Assembly (NCBI GenBank): GCA_937922155.1
Contig: CAKZVL010000106.1
Span: 1-39,457, forward strand
Length of the DNA stretch: 39,457 bases
Reading direction: 5' to 3'
From: an uncultured Paracoccaceae bacterium
GTDB taxonomy: Bacteria; Pseudomonadota; Alphaproteobacteria; Rhodobacterales; Rhodobacteraceae
The notes under the pieces are model-generated. The model made no database searches. It was not told the DNA's origin and saw only the letters and a list, made by a program, of their open reading frames with translations. Position numbers and translations under genes: made by a program. Below are positions 1 through 8,067 of this stretch, in pieces; positions within the stretch are counted from its first letter, which is position 1, and every line of letters starts with the position of its first letter.

Positions 1-1257
1 GACCGAGCTGTGTTTGCCTTCAAATGCGTTGTGCTCCGACAAAGACGTGATCGCCATTTGAAAGAGGTCATACTGATAGGGGGGGAAAGGATAACTTGAG
101 ATGAAGTGGTCGCGATCCCGGTAGTTTTTGAGCTTCATCGATCCGTCAGCAAAATCGAATAGGGTCTTGAGGTTGTTTTCTTCACGGTCATGAAGGTTGC
201 CAAGCGTTACTTGCCCCTCCGACGTCTTGGCGAGCAGGCGGCGCTGGATTACTTCGGCGACATCGGCCGAGTTCAGCGGCATGCGGTTGCTGAAGCGGGC
301 CTGGATTTTGGAGAAGTCATTCTCTTGCTGTTGCGTCATGTCGCCGATAACCGACGCCATATCTTGCTGCGCAGTTACTATGATCCAAGCCTGCCCTTTG
401 CATTTGGTGTTCAGGCTCTCTGCGATGGTTTGCAGGTTGGTCATGAGCTTAACATTGTCCGCAATATACTGGCCGACTTCGTCAACGAAGAAGTTGAGCC
501 GGAAACCCTTGGGCTGGTCATCGATCCAAGCTTTGACTGTGCCAGCGAAGTCCTCAATTGAGACGCGTGTGTCCTTCCGGTATTGGCTCAAGATGTCCTT
601 TGCATCTGAAGGATCACCACCGGTTGCTTCTGCAAACGCCGCCGCAATATTCTTGGCTTCGAGGAGTGCCTGTTCACGGCCGCGTTCCCAGTCTTTTCCT
701 GCAGCACTTTGATAGGCTTCTTTGAATGCTTCGAATTGGCCACGTCCCTGCAAGTCGCGTTCGAATTGCGCGATATGAGGTTGTTTTCCATAGAACCCGC
801 AAGTTTCGTCAAAGACCTTTTGAAAGACCGACAGGAGGGCGTCGACGTCTGTCTTCGTGATCACATCTGCCTTTTGGTCGATGTTGAACAAGATCGATTT
901 TGATGGGATGGATACGGCCTTGTTGAGTGCGCCTGCCAGCATTGGCTCGCCTTTAAGTTTCTCGGCAAAAATTTCGTGAGCGATTTTGCCGTCGACCTCA
1001 CGGTTTTCAAGCAGTAGAGCCAGCATTTTGAGCAAGTGTGACTTGCCTGAGCCAAAAAATCCGGAGATCCAGACGCCATTCGATGTGTCATAGTTGTTGT
1101 AGGCTTCGAGGAACTGCTCAAGCCGTTGGCCTATCTCGCCAGTGATGACATATTCGTCGAGCTCGATGCGAAGGCTTGCCTCGTCGTCGGCCTTGATGAC
1201 GCCGTCAATAGCGCGATCAACGGGTTTCTCAAAAATTTCTGATAGGAACTGGGACAT
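1..1257 (-). CDS. brxC: BREX system P-loop protein BrxC (N-terminal 419 residues, runs off left edge)
   Basis: BrxC is the large P-loop ATPase of type I BREX phage defence, normally about 1,200 residues, so roughly a third is visible. The ATG at 1257 begins MSQFLSEIFEKPVDRAI and the frame stays open to position 1. A Walker A motif GFFGSGKS is at residues 66-73, and a Walker B-like stretch FFVDEVGQYI lies about 170 residues later. It follows brxB after a 4-nt gap in the order brxR-brxA-brxB-brxC, as expected for type I BREX. The remaining genes (pglX, pglZ, brxL) should lie to the left. I see no break in the visible part. Confidence 0.9.
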   Translation of the reverse strand, partial: MSQFLSEIFEKPVDRAIDGVIKADDEASLRIELDEYVITGEIGQRLEQFLEAYNNYDTSNGVWISGFFGSGKSHLLKMLALLLENREVDGKIAHEIFAEKLKGEPMLAGALNKAVSIPSKSILFNIDQKADVITKTDVDALLSVFQKVFDETCGFYGKQPHIAQFERDLQGRGQFEAFKEAYQSAAGKDWERGREQALLEAKNIAAAFAEATGGDPSDAKDILSQYRKDTRVSIEDFAGTVKAWIDDQPKGFRLNFFVDEVGQYIADNVKLMTNLQTIAESLNTKCKGQAWIIVTAQQDMASVIGDMTQQQENDFSKIQARFSNRMPLNSADVAEVIQRRLLAKTSEGQVTLGNLHDREENNLKTLFDFADGSMKLKNYRDRDHFISSYPFPPYQYDLFQMAITSLSEHNAFEGKHSSV

Positions 1258-1261
1258 AGGC

Positions 1262-1864
1262 TTAAATCTCGTAATTCAAAATGTTGAAAGCGCGGTAATA
1301 CTTGTCGTCATGAAGCTGACCAAACAGATCCAATGACGCGCCAGTCGCCAAAGCATGGGTATAGCTGCCAGGGAAGAAAAGAACAGTCGGTGCTTCTTTT
1401 GCCGTGCTTTGTAGGTTGTTCAGCACGTTGTGAGAGCGGATGTAAGGATATATCTCACCGACGCCTGACAAGAAAATGACGTCATGTGGGGTCGCTTGGA
1501 TCGCTTGGCCAATAAGCGGGATCAGGTGAGCTTGTGGGTCCAAGACGCCTTGTAGAAGCTCCTTGATCTCATCCTTGCTACTGTCGGCTTCGATTTCGAG
1601 CACTTGCTCTAAGATCCCGCGCTCTGAAAGTACGTCGAGCGCGAGATCGTAAAGGTTCAGATCCAACACTCGAGTGCCGGAATGCTGAATTCGGGTCACA
1701 AGATTTTCACGATCCTCAACCATGGTGAGCCCTTCCTCGGCGGGAAAGGGGTAGATGAAAAACGGCACTTCATTCCCCAGACCCTGTTTCGTAAGGAACC
1801 GTTCGCTGCTGATCACGCGACAGAGATGCTCGGCCCGTTCTCTTCGGTCTAATTCTCGTTTCAA
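1262..1864 (-). CDS. brxB: BREX protein BrxB (DUF1788)
   Basis: A 200-residue protein matching the size and gene position of BrxB, a small BREX component of unknown biochemical role. Recognisable family features are the early segment GNEVPFFIYPFPAE, the middle DVIFLSGVGEIYPYIRSHNV, and the late VLFFPGSYTHA followed by a C-terminal RAFNILNYEI. The start is a TTG at 1864, right after the brxA stop and preceded by GGAG at the end of brxA, so translation is likely coupled. It ends 4 nt before the brxC ATG. The assignment rests on family features plus gene order. Confidence 0.88.
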   Translation of the reverse strand: MKRELDRRERAEHLCRVISSERFLTKQGLGNEVPFFIYPFPAEEGLTMVEDRENLVTRIQHSGTRVLDLNLYDLALDVLSERGILEQVLEIEADSSKDEIKELLQGVLDPQAHLIPLIGQAIQATPHDVIFLSGVGEIYPYIRSHNVLNNLQSTAKEAPTVLFFPGSYTHALATGASLDLFGQLHDDKYYRAFNILNYEI

Positions 1865-1865
1865 T

Positions 1866-2480
1866 TTAAGCTCCCTCGACCGGAACGCTGGGGAAAATCA
1901 CCAGTTCGCCGGGGTTGTGGTCTTCAATCATGTGTTTCAAACGTGTGGAGACAATCGCAGTTTGAATGCGGTCATCTTCTGAAATGATTCCGGCCTCACG
2001 CATCATGCGAAACATGATTTGCCGAAGTTTCAGGCGGGTTGATCGACTTAACCCGGCCAGTCCTTCATCCCATTCAGCTTTTGCCTCAAAAAGAATGTCA
2101 AAGCTTTCGAGCGGTAGATCGAGTTGGTAAGATAGGTATCGCTCTCTCACCACCTCCACCGCAAATTCACGAACGAACCGATATGCGCGGCATGTGGCGA
2201 TCCACAACATCGCCTGCTGTTCAGCGCGGTCCGCCTCTTCCACAAGGTAAGCGCGTTCCTCATCCGTAAGAGTAAGCAGGCGGTTAGAGATTTCGCGCAA
2301 CGATCGACGGTTCGATGCTGATTTCGGTAGGCTGGTTGTGCCTTCCTCCAAGGCTCTGAGAATTGTGTCTTCCCAAGCTTCACCGTCTTCATGCAAACGC
2401 GCGACTTCCAGGCTTTCGTTCAGGAAGAGCCCGCCGGTGCTGAATGACATCTTGTAGCCCTGTCTCGCCAAAGCACTCAT
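1866..2480 (-). CDS. brxA: BREX protein BrxA (DUF1819)
   Basis: A 204-residue, mostly helical protein typical of BrxA, a small DNA-binding BREX component. It begins MSALARQGYKMSFSTGGLFLNES, the usual BrxA N-terminus in which a short helix leads into SxGGLxxxES. The start overlaps the brxR stop by 4 nt (ATGA), so the two are translationally coupled. Gene order and length fit type I BREX. No truncation is visible. Confidence 0.88.
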   Translation of the reverse strand: MSALARQGYKMSFSTGGLFLNESLEVARLHEDGEAWEDTILRALEEGTTSLPKSASNRRSLREISNRLLTLTDEERAYLVEEADRAEQQAMLWIATCRAYRFVREFAVEVVRERYLSYQLDLPLESFDILFEAKAEWDEGLAGLSRSTRLKLRQIMFRMMREAGIISEDDRIQTAIVSTRLKHMIEDHNPGELVIFPSVPVEGA

Positions 2481-3349
2481 CGCCGCCCCCCCTCGAGAAC
2501 AGCGCGGACTTCTCCGTCATTGATCAAAACTATGTGCTGATCCTGTGGGGCGCGGATACTTGGATCAACATCAAGGCCTAGCCGCTTTAGATTGTAGAAC
2601 AATAGGCACTTTCGCACTGAAAGCTCTGCTGCCCCGTCATTCATTGCGTAGTCTAGCTCTACAATCCTGCGTTGGTTTTCAGAAAGGCCAGGGTGCGGTG
2701 CGATTTTGAGCGTTATTGTTTGGTTCCAGTCTCCATCTGTGCTGCCGTCGACATCTGATTGTTCCCCCAATGCGCTCTTCAGTATGCGTCCGAGAACAAA
2801 GTCTTTGAAAACTTGATCTTTTGAGCAAAGCGCTCTCGCATGCCAACGAAATCCGTCATGTGCGAGGGCATGAGGAATGATAACGCGATTTTCTGGATCG
2901 GGGGAGGACATGGACTGATAGCTTATCTGCAGCTCTTTGCGCTGTTCACAGGCCAATAAGACGTTGCGAAGTGTTAGTGCGCTTAGTCCGCGCCCAGGCA
3001 CAGTGGTTGACAGAATGTCCGGTTGGTAGACAATCCAGTCTGCAGCGGGGACTGAACCGCCCCGTGAGATCGACAGGAGATCATCAAGATACTCTGACGG
3101 ATCAAGCGCAGTGTAGTGTTCTTCGAACTTCGGGCCCAGAACGTAGGTCTTGGCCGTTTTATCGTAGATGATGTGTTCGGGATGATCATTGATGTAGCTA
3201 TTGAGATCTTTCGAAGCTTGAGCCCGGCTGAGGCCCATAACGTCCATCAGATCGGCAAGGCCGACACGCCCACGCCAAAAGACCCTGTGCTCAATGAATG
3301 CACGGCGATCTTGCTGCCATCGTGAAAGATTGTTCGATTCGCTTGTCAT
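2477..3349 (-). CDS. brxR: WYL-domain transcriptional regulator of BREX (BrxR-like)
   Basis: A 290-residue regulator at the head of the BREX operon. Residues about 10-70 form a winged-helix region (LADLMDVMGLSRAQASKDLN, a clear helix-turn-helix). The middle and C-terminal part resembles a WYL domain followed by a C-terminal extension (ISYQS ... HALAHDGFRWHARALCSKD). BrxR proteins are known repressors of BREX operons that bind inverted repeats upstream. Two inverted repeats (3398-3410 and 3420-3434) lie just upstream here. Its 3' end overlaps brxA. Probable role: autoregulator of this operon, perhaps released by a ligand. Confidence 0.85.
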   Translation of the reverse strand: MTSESNNLSRWQQDRRAFIEHRVFWRGRVGLADLMDVMGLSRAQASKDLNSYINDHPEHIIYDKTAKTYVLGPKFEEHYTALDPSEYLDDLLSISRGGSVPAADWIVYQPDILSTTVPGRGLSALTLRNVLLACEQRKELQISYQSMSSPDPENRVIIPHALAHDGFRWHARALCSKDQVFKDFVLGRILKSALGEQSDVDGSTDGDWNQTITLKIAPHPGLSENQRRIVELDYAMNDGAAELSVRKCLLFYNLKRLGLDVDPSIRAPQDQHIVLINDGEVRAVLEGGRR

Positions 3350-3397
3350 GCTGGCAGGTTAACTCAACTTAAAGAGTGGGTCTACATTTAAGTACCA

Positions 3398-3410
3398 TCC
3401 ACTCAGTGGA
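3398..3410. promoter_or_regulatory. Inverted repeat upstream of brxR (candidate BrxR operator)
   Basis: TCCACTCAGTGGA is a perfect palindrome with 6-bp arms around one central base, about 50 bp upstream of the brxR start. Its position fits an operator for the WYL regulator encoded next to it. Binding is inferred only. Confidence 0.45.
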
Positions 3411-3419
3411 CCTCGCGTT

Positions 3420-3434
3420 GTAATTTATAATTAC
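3420..3434. promoter_or_regulatory. AT-rich near-palindrome upstream of brxR
   Basis: GTAATTTATAATTAC has perfect 5-bp arms (GTAAT/ATTAC) around an AT-rich centre containing TTATAAT. It may hold the -10 element of the BREX promoter or a second regulator site. Function is inferred from position only. Confidence 0.35.
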
Positions 3435-3909
3435 GTCAGTGGGTTGGGAGTGTTCCATGATTTTTTGATCTGGAAGTTATCGATGATTTCAGAAGAGCCC
3501 ACGCTTTCGCGCGCGGGCAACTGATTTCAACGGACTGCACCGAGGCTCAACGGGCCGTTAGCCCGCTCACCCCGATCCAGACATCATTCTTTTTGTTTGA
3601 TCCGCCCAACATCCCTGTCCGGGTCGGTCAACCATAGTCCATCCCCAAAAACAGCCACCAATTTCCCCTGTCTCGCGGGCGAGCCATTCCTCGCGAGGCA
3701 AATTGGCGTCTCATTTTGGCGCAGACATTTTCTTCGCAAATGTGACCGGTTGACAGCCCCGTTCAGGGCCATGGGTCGGGCTTTGCCCTCTCCCACTTTG
3801 TTCCGCCGAATATATGCATATCCGGTCAGACCAAGTGGCCGAGGTGCAGCCCATCGGCGGAAGGAAGGCACCAAGCCTTACCCGCGCAACTTTGAACAGG
3901 AGGCCACAA
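3435..3909. other. Non-coding stretch between the BREX operon and ardC
   Basis: About 475 bp between divergent operons. It holds short GC-rich hairpins (for example CGGGC-CGTTA-GCCCG at about 3550-3564), the palindrome ATATGCATAT at 3812-3821, and presumably the ardC promoter. Open frames on both strands (3597-3926 plus, 3584-3874 minus) have no ribosome site or recognisable protein features, so I do not call a gene. Confidence 0.5.
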
Positions 3910-4788
3910 ATGGCACCGAAATTTGATGTTTATGCCCATGTCACCGACACTATTATTGCAGAGATCGAGGCAGGCACGCCGCCATGGCGCAAGCCTTGGA
4001 CCGGCAGCGCATCCGGCATTGCTTTGCCAACCCGTCATAATGGCGATGGATATCGGGGGGTCAATACTTTGATGCTTTGGGTCATGGCTGCAAAGAACGG
4101 TTATGCGTCCAGCCGCTGGATGACGTACAAACAGGCGCAGGAACTAGGTGGACAGGTTAGCAAGGGGGAGACATCCACAACCGTTGTTAAATACGGAACA
4201 TTCACCCGCGAAAATGATTTGGGCGTTGAGGAAGAGTTGCCCTATGCGCGCGCCTATCGCGTATTCAATGCGGATCAAATCGAAGGCTTGCCCGAGGATT
4301 ACTATATCAAGCCAGAGCCCCCGCGCGACCTTGGCACGGCGGCAGATCCGGAGCTTGAGGCGTTTTTCAGCCGGACAGGGGCGGAGATCCTCACCACCGA
4401 CGACCCGCGCGCCTACTACAGCCCCGCCAAAGACCACATTCACATGCCGCCGATTGCCACGTTTCACAATGCGGCAGGCTACTATGGGACGTTGGCCCAT
4501 GAAGTGATCCATTGGACCGGCAGCGAAAAACGGCTTGAGCGGATCAAGAAATTTGCCAACCGTGAGGCCTATGCATTCGAAGAACTGGTGGCCGAGATCG
4601 GCGCGTGTTTCCTTGGTGCGCAGATTGGGGTTGCGCCGGAATTTAGCCAAAGCGCGGCTTATGTCGAAGGCTGGTTGAAAGCCTTGAAAGATGACAAACG
4701 TGCGATTTTTCGAGCCGCGTCTGAGGCGCAAAAGGCAGCCGATTTTATCTTGCAAGCTGCAGATCAAACCAAGGAGGCAGCAGCATGA
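3910..4788 (+). CDS. ardC: ArdC-type antirestriction protein with zincin metallopeptidase domain
   Basis: A 292-residue ArdC-family protein. The N-terminal part (about residues 1-130) is the ArdC single-strand-DNA-binding region, with the typical IEAGTPPWRKPWTG and NTLMLW segments. The C-terminal part is a zincin-like peptidase domain with HEVIHWTGS, the HExxH zinc motif, followed by EELVAEIGA, which carries the third ligand. ArdC proteins of conjugative plasmids protect incoming DNA in the recipient. I chose the ATG at 3910 because AGGAGG lies 6 nt upstream; an in-frame ATG at 3814 would add 32 residues of low-complexity, unlikely sequence. It heads a four-gene coupled operon. Confidence 0.9.
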   Translation: MAPKFDVYAHVTDTIIAEIEAGTPPWRKPWTGSASGIALPTRHNGDGYRGVNTLMLWVMAAKNGYASSRWMTYKQAQELGGQVSKGETSTTVVKYGTFTRENDLGVEEELPYARAYRVFNADQIEGLPEDYYIKPEPPRDLGTAADPELEAFFSRTGAEILTTDDPRAYYSPAKDHIHMPPIATFHNAAGYYGTLAHEVIHWTGSEKRLERIKKFANREAYAFEELVAEIGACFLGAQIGVAPEFSQSAAYVEGWLKALKDDKRAIFRAASEAQKAADFILQAADQTKEAAA

Positions 4789-4988
4789 TCGCCGACTTTC
4801 ACAGCGACGAATTTGCCGCCGAGCAGCCAATAGACACCGGATCCCTGCGAAGTGCTGCCCGAGAGGCGCGCGCTACGCTCTACAATGTTATGGAGCGGTT
4901 GGAAACAAGCGACACAGACGGAGAAGAACAACCGTTCATTGACGATTGTTTGGGCGCAATCGCAATTCTTGAGGTGACGTTGCTATGA
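4785..4988 (+). CDS. Small hypothetical protein, coupled to ardC
   Basis: A 67-residue acidic protein with no motif I recognise (begins MIADFHSDEFAAEQ). Its ATG overlaps the ardC stop by 4 nt (ATGA) and its end overlaps the next gene the same way, which supports expression. Its function is unknown. The position behind an antirestriction gene raises the possibility of an early-entry (leading-region) protein. Confidence 0.65.
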   Translation: MIADFHSDEFAAEQPIDTGSLRSAAREARATLYNVMERLETSDTDGEEQPFIDDCLGAIAILEVTLL

Positions 4989-5200
4989 CCATGCAAGAGA
5001 TCAAACAGGCAGTGGATGCGGGCAACCGCGTTCATTGGAGCAATGCCGGTTATGTCGTGACGCGCGACCGACTGGCGCAATACTTGATCACATTCAAAAA
5101 GAACGGCTCAGCGATCGGTTTGATCAATCGCGACGGCACCCGCCTGAACGGAAAGCAAGATGAGTTTTTCATTGCGAACAGCACGGAGGTTTTGCAATGA
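4985..5200 (+). CDS. Small hypothetical protein in ardC operon
   Basis: A 71-residue protein with a compact alternating pattern that looks like a small beta-rich domain (HWSNAGYVVTRD, then FKKNGSAIGLINRDGT). It is coupled by 4-nt overlaps to both neighbours. I do not recognise a named family, although I recall similar small proteins behind ardC in alphaproteobacterial mobile elements. Confidence 0.65.
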   Translation: MTMQEIKQAVDAGNRVHWSNAGYVVTRDRLAQYLITFKKNGSAIGLINRDGTRLNGKQDEFFIANSTEVLQ

Positions 5201-5478
5201 AGTATTCTGAAATCAGACAAGCGGCCCGTGAGGGCCGCGCCAGCGTGCACCTGCATGGGTTCTGCAATCTGCCCGATGGCGGGCAGGAATATTGTGATGA
5301 TCTGACAGAGATCGATGGCTGGGCGATCTATATCAGGGTGGAAACACCGGACGATCCGCAACAGCCTTTTGATTTGCATGAACTGCCAGATCATCCAATT
5401 TTTGAAAGCGCCAAGGGCGCGGCCCACGCAACTGCACTGCGATTGCTGGGCGATGCAGAGGCATGGCACCACGATTGA
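5197..5478 (+). CDS. Small hypothetical protein, last gene of ardC operon
   Basis: A 93-residue acidic protein (begins MKYSEIRQAAREGRASVHL) with no motif I can name. Its start overlaps the previous stop by 4 nt. The first lines of this and the preceding protein are alike (MxxxEIxQAxxxGxxVH), which suggests the two are distant paralogues. The operon is followed by a strong hairpin at 5504-5520. Confidence 0.65.
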   Translation: MKYSEIRQAAREGRASVHLHGFCNLPDGGQEYCDDLTEIDGWAIYIRVETPDDPQQPFDLHELPDHPIFESAKGAAHATALRLLGDAEAWHHD

Positions 5479-5503
5479 GTGGTGTGCATGCCTCGCGCAT
5501 GGA

Positions 5504-5520
5504 GCCGGGCTTTGCCCGGC
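5504..5520 (+). terminator. GC-rich hairpin after the ardC operon
   Basis: GCCGGGC-TTT-GCCCGGC, a perfect 7-bp stem with a 3-nt loop, 26 bp past the last stop codon. There is no T-run, so it may be a weak or factor-assisted terminator, or a structure belonging to the adjacent transfer origin. Confidence 0.55.
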
Positions 5521-5564
5521 GATCGCAACCTATGGCTGCTCCAAACGGAATACAGACAGCTTTC

Positions 5565-5584
5565 ATCAATATTATAATATTGAT
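5565..5584. promoter_or_regulatory. Perfect 20-bp palindrome upstream of the mob operon
   Basis: ATCAATATTATAATATTGAT is fully self-complementary. Its core CAATATTATAATATTG recurs in near-identical form at 35178-35193 (14 of 16 bases) and partly at 29080-29090. It may be an operator of a shared transfer regulator or a relaxosome-binding site. The centre also looks like a -10 box. Confidence 0.55.
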
Positions 5585-5607
5585 TCAATTATGGCGAGGT
5601 GCCATAA

Positions 5608-5653
5608 CAGGGCTGCCTGTATGAGACTGGCAGGGCTGCCTGTATGAGACTGG
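5608..5653 (+). repeat. 23-bp direct repeat, two tandem copies
   Basis: The unit CAGGGCTGCCTGTATGAGAC followed by TGG occurs at 5608-5630 and exactly again at 5631-5653. It lies 26 bp before the mobC-like start. It could be iteron-like relaxosome sites at oriT or a recent slippage duplication. Confidence 0.75.
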
Positions 5654-5678
5654 CAAGAAATAGGGATGATTACTTCAC

Positions 5679-6269
5679 ATGGGCCAGCCCCGCGCACCAC
5701 GGCACAAACGACTGACGCAGAACCAGCGTTTTGCGATCGTGCGCAAGCGTGCCGAGGGTGTTTCTGTTGAGGATCTGGCCCGTGAATATGGCGTCACGAC
5801 CCGCAGCATTTTCTACACGCTGAAGGCAGATCAGGCCCGCAAACTGGACAGCCATGTTCGATCTGAACTGGTGAATGTGCGCCTGACCAGGCAGGAGCTC
5901 GCGAGCTTCGATGCAGTGCTGACGCGGCATGAAATCGCCAGCCGCGCCGAGGGGTTGCGGCGGCTGATCTATGCGTCGAACGATCTCTTTGTTCCCGACG
6001 ATGATCTCGCCGATCAGATGCGTGGGCTGTCGGCATCGCTCAATCGGGCGGGCAACAACATCAACCAAATTGCGCAGCGTCTGAATGAAGCAAAACGCCA
6101 GGGCAAAACACCGCCTTATGGCAATGCCGCCCATGGGCAGGTGCGGGCTTTGGCAGGCCTGATCTTCGATATCGCCGATCAGGTACAAGACATGGCGCAG
6201 CGCCGTCGCAGTCATTTGTCGGGTGAGGTGTCACGTATTCTGGGAGGCTTCGTCGATGGTCCGGAATAA
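5679..6269 (+). CDS. mobC: MobC-like relaxosome accessory protein
   Basis: A 196-residue protein. Residues about 15-45 hold a helix-turn-helix (GVSVEDLAREYGVTTRSIFY). The second half carries the signature of mobilisation MobC proteins (LRRLIYASN ... LNRAGNNINQIAQRLNEA). MobC proteins help open DNA at oriT for the relaxase. The gene lies upstream of and overlaps the relaxase, right after the candidate oriT. A second HTH region in front of the MobC part is slightly unusual and could mean the protein also represses its own operon. Confidence 0.85.
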   Translation: MGQPRAPRHKRLTQNQRFAIVRKRAEGVSVEDLAREYGVTTRSIFYTLKADQARKLDSHVRSELVNVRLTRQELASFDAVLTRHEIASRAEGLRRLIYASNDLFVPDDDLADQMRGLSASLNRAGNNINQIAQRLNEAKRQGKTPPYGNAAHGQVRALAGLIFDIADQVQDMAQRRRSHLSGEVSRILGGFVDGPE

Positions 6270-8067
6270 TGCTGTCACCGCTATGAGGTCAGAATTTTTT
6301 GATGGGGACTGGAGCCGCATTCGGGGGCATGTTCCGCGCCAGCGGCAGAAGCAGATGGTGCGCGCAGCCATGGGTCATTCGCCTGCGATCTTCAAAGCGA
6401 TCCGTGAGGGCGGCACCCACAGCAAGGCACAGCTGCGCAATCAGCTGGAATATCTGACCACAAAATCGAGTTTCATCATCGACAGCCGTGGCACCTATGA
6501 CGGCCAGAAGGTGCTGTCTGCGAAAGAAATCGAACAGGTCACGCGGCGATTTTCAGCGCAATGGAATGAGGGGTTTCATCCGAAACTGGGACATACGTCG
6601 CACCTATTAATGGCCTACCCAATCGGCACCTCGGGATCTGATGTAGCTGAGATCACCCGCGATATCTGCGAGCAGTTCTTTCTGGGCGAAGGCAGCCAGT
6701 TTGATTTCATCGCGGCGGTGCACGAAGACCGCGACCACCCCCATGTCCATATCGTGCTGAACCGGCGCAGCAAGGATGGTGAGTTCTTTTACCTCAAGCA
6801 AGGGCATCACTTTAACTATGACAGCTTTCGCGAGGCGATGGTTGAGGCTGCTGATCGATACGGGGTCCGTCTTGAGGCCACGCATAAGCTGGAGCGCGGG
6901 ATCACCACCAAAAGCCTGAGTGATGTTGAATATCCCCGGGCGAAAGAGCGTGGGCAGGATCTGTCTGAGCGTGAACGCGTTGGCCCGGAGCTCGATCAGG
7001 CGCTGGCAGATGTTGCCCAGCACGCAAGGCTCTATCAGGGGCTGGCGGCAGAGGCCTCTCGTGACAATCAGCATGACATTGCCCGCGCTCTGGAGCGTGC
7101 GGCCAGCATGTTGGCGCAGGGCAAATCCATTGAAGCAGACGGAAAGGTGTATGGCATGGCTGAGGAACAGCATTCATTTGACGAGGTCGTGGATGCGTTT
7201 CACGGCAAGATTGAGCAGGCGGAACAGGTGGTGGCAGATGCGCCGCCAGATCGGCGTACTGCGCTGGAACAGGAACTGAACGAGATCTATCGCTCGATTT
7301 CTCATCTCAGCCCGATTGGAGTGCGGTCGCACACCCTGCTGGAAACCCCGTCAGACAGCGGGATTTATTCAGCGGAGAACATCGCGGATCAGGTGCAGGA
7401 AAAGCTGCAAAGCGAAGCTGTTGCCGATCGGTTGCAATTGGCGTTGAAGGATACCGGAATTTCTACCCAAGAGGTTGTGTTACGCATCGAGATCGGCGCG
7501 CAGAATGCAGCGCTAGAGCGGCAATGGCTGAGCCGGGATCTGGCTGCCATCGCAGAAACCGAAGGGCTTGATCTGTCCAGACGAGATGATCTGGAAAAGG
7601 CGGTCGATCGGCTGGATGAGTTGCATGGCGAATTGGGTCGTGTCCTGAATGATGCTGACATTTTGCGAGATGCTGGGAATGTTGAGGTGGTCGAAAATGA
7701 TCGCGCGCCGGTCGATGGTCTGCCACCTGTCGCATCTGAAGTCTTGCAGAGGCTCCGGCAGGCTCCGACCTCTGATCCATTCCGCGATGATCTGGATCGG
7801 GATGCCCTGCGTCAGGAATTGCATGAGCTGATTGGTGACGACCATGCCTCTGACCTTGCCATTGGGGATGAACGCTCGCTGGAAGACCACATCGAAGACC
7901 GGCTGGATCGCCTTTATATGGCCAAGGCCTATCTGCAAAGCGAACCAGAACTGGCGAATTCTGTCGCGATGGAACATGTACTGGATGAAATCGCCAATGA
8001 AGAGATCGAGGTGCAGCGCCAGCGCCACGTTGATACTGACGGTGAAAACGGCGTGACCCATGGATAA
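6256..8067 (+). CDS. virD2: VirD2-type relaxase (mobilisation nuclease)
   Basis: A 603-residue relaxase that would nick oriT, stay covalently bound through a tyrosine and pilot the strand through the mating channel. Motif I is QLEYLTTKS with candidate catalytic Tyr66; the metal-binding motif III is HEDRDHPHVHI with His156, His161, His163 and His165. The C-terminal half is charged and helical, probably a secretion and accessory region. I chose the ATG at 6256 because GGGAGG lies 8 nt upstream; it overlaps mobC by 14 nt. An in-frame ATG at 6223 lies further inside mobC. Confidence 0.9.
   Translation: MVRNNAVTAMRSEFFDGDWSRIRGHVPRQRQKQMVRAAMGHSPAIFKAIREGGTHSKAQLRNQLEYLTTKSSFIIDSRGTYDGQKVLSAKEIEQVTRRFSAQWNEGFHPKLGHTSHLLMAYPIGTSGSDVAEITRDICEQFFLGEGSQFDFIAAVHEDRDHPHVHIVLNRRSKDGEFFYLKQGHHFNYDSFREAMVEAADRYGVRLEATHKLERGITTKSLSDVEYPRAKERGQDLSERERVGPELDQALADVAQHARLYQGLAAEASRDNQHDIARALERAASMLAQGKSIEADGKVYGMAEEQHSFDEVVDAFHGKIEQAEQVVADAPPDRRTALEQELNEIYRSISHLSPIGVRSHTLLETPSDSGIYSAENIADQVQEKLQSEAVADRLQLALKDTGISTQEVVLRIEIGAQNAALERQWLSRDLAAIAETEGLDLSRRDDLEKAVDRLDELHGELGRVLNDADILRDAGNVEVVENDRAPVDGLPPVASEVLQRLRQAPTSDPFRDDLDRDALRQELHELIGDDHASDLAIGDERSLEDHIEDRLDRLYMAKAYLQSEPELANSVAMEHVLDEIANEEIEVQRQRHVDTDGENGVTHG

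Larger units (their letters stand above)
5521..5678. other. Candidate transfer origin (oriT) region
   Basis: A non-coding gap directly upstream of the MobC-like and relaxase genes, where oriT commonly lies. It contains a perfect 20-bp AT-rich palindrome (5565-5584) and a 23-bp unit repeated twice in tandem (5608-5653). These fit intrinsic-bend, relaxosome-protein and nic features. The exact nic site cannot be named from sequence alone. Confidence 0.5.

Noticed and set aside
1-3900. Second tRNA-Cys-like attachment repeat on the left
   Set aside because: I saw no copy of the tRNA 3' end in the left part; the other element end is presumably outside the window.
3814-3909. Upstream in-frame ATG extending ardC by 32 residues
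   Set aside because: The ATG at 3910 has a perfect AGGAGG 6 nt upstream and begins the known ArdC N-terminus; the extension looks random.
4144-4830. Long minus-strand open frame opposite ardC
   Set aside because: It mirrors a clear plus-strand gene and has no ribosome site or protein-like pattern.
5608-5653. CRISPR array
   Set aside because: Only two directly abutting copies without spacers and no cas genes.
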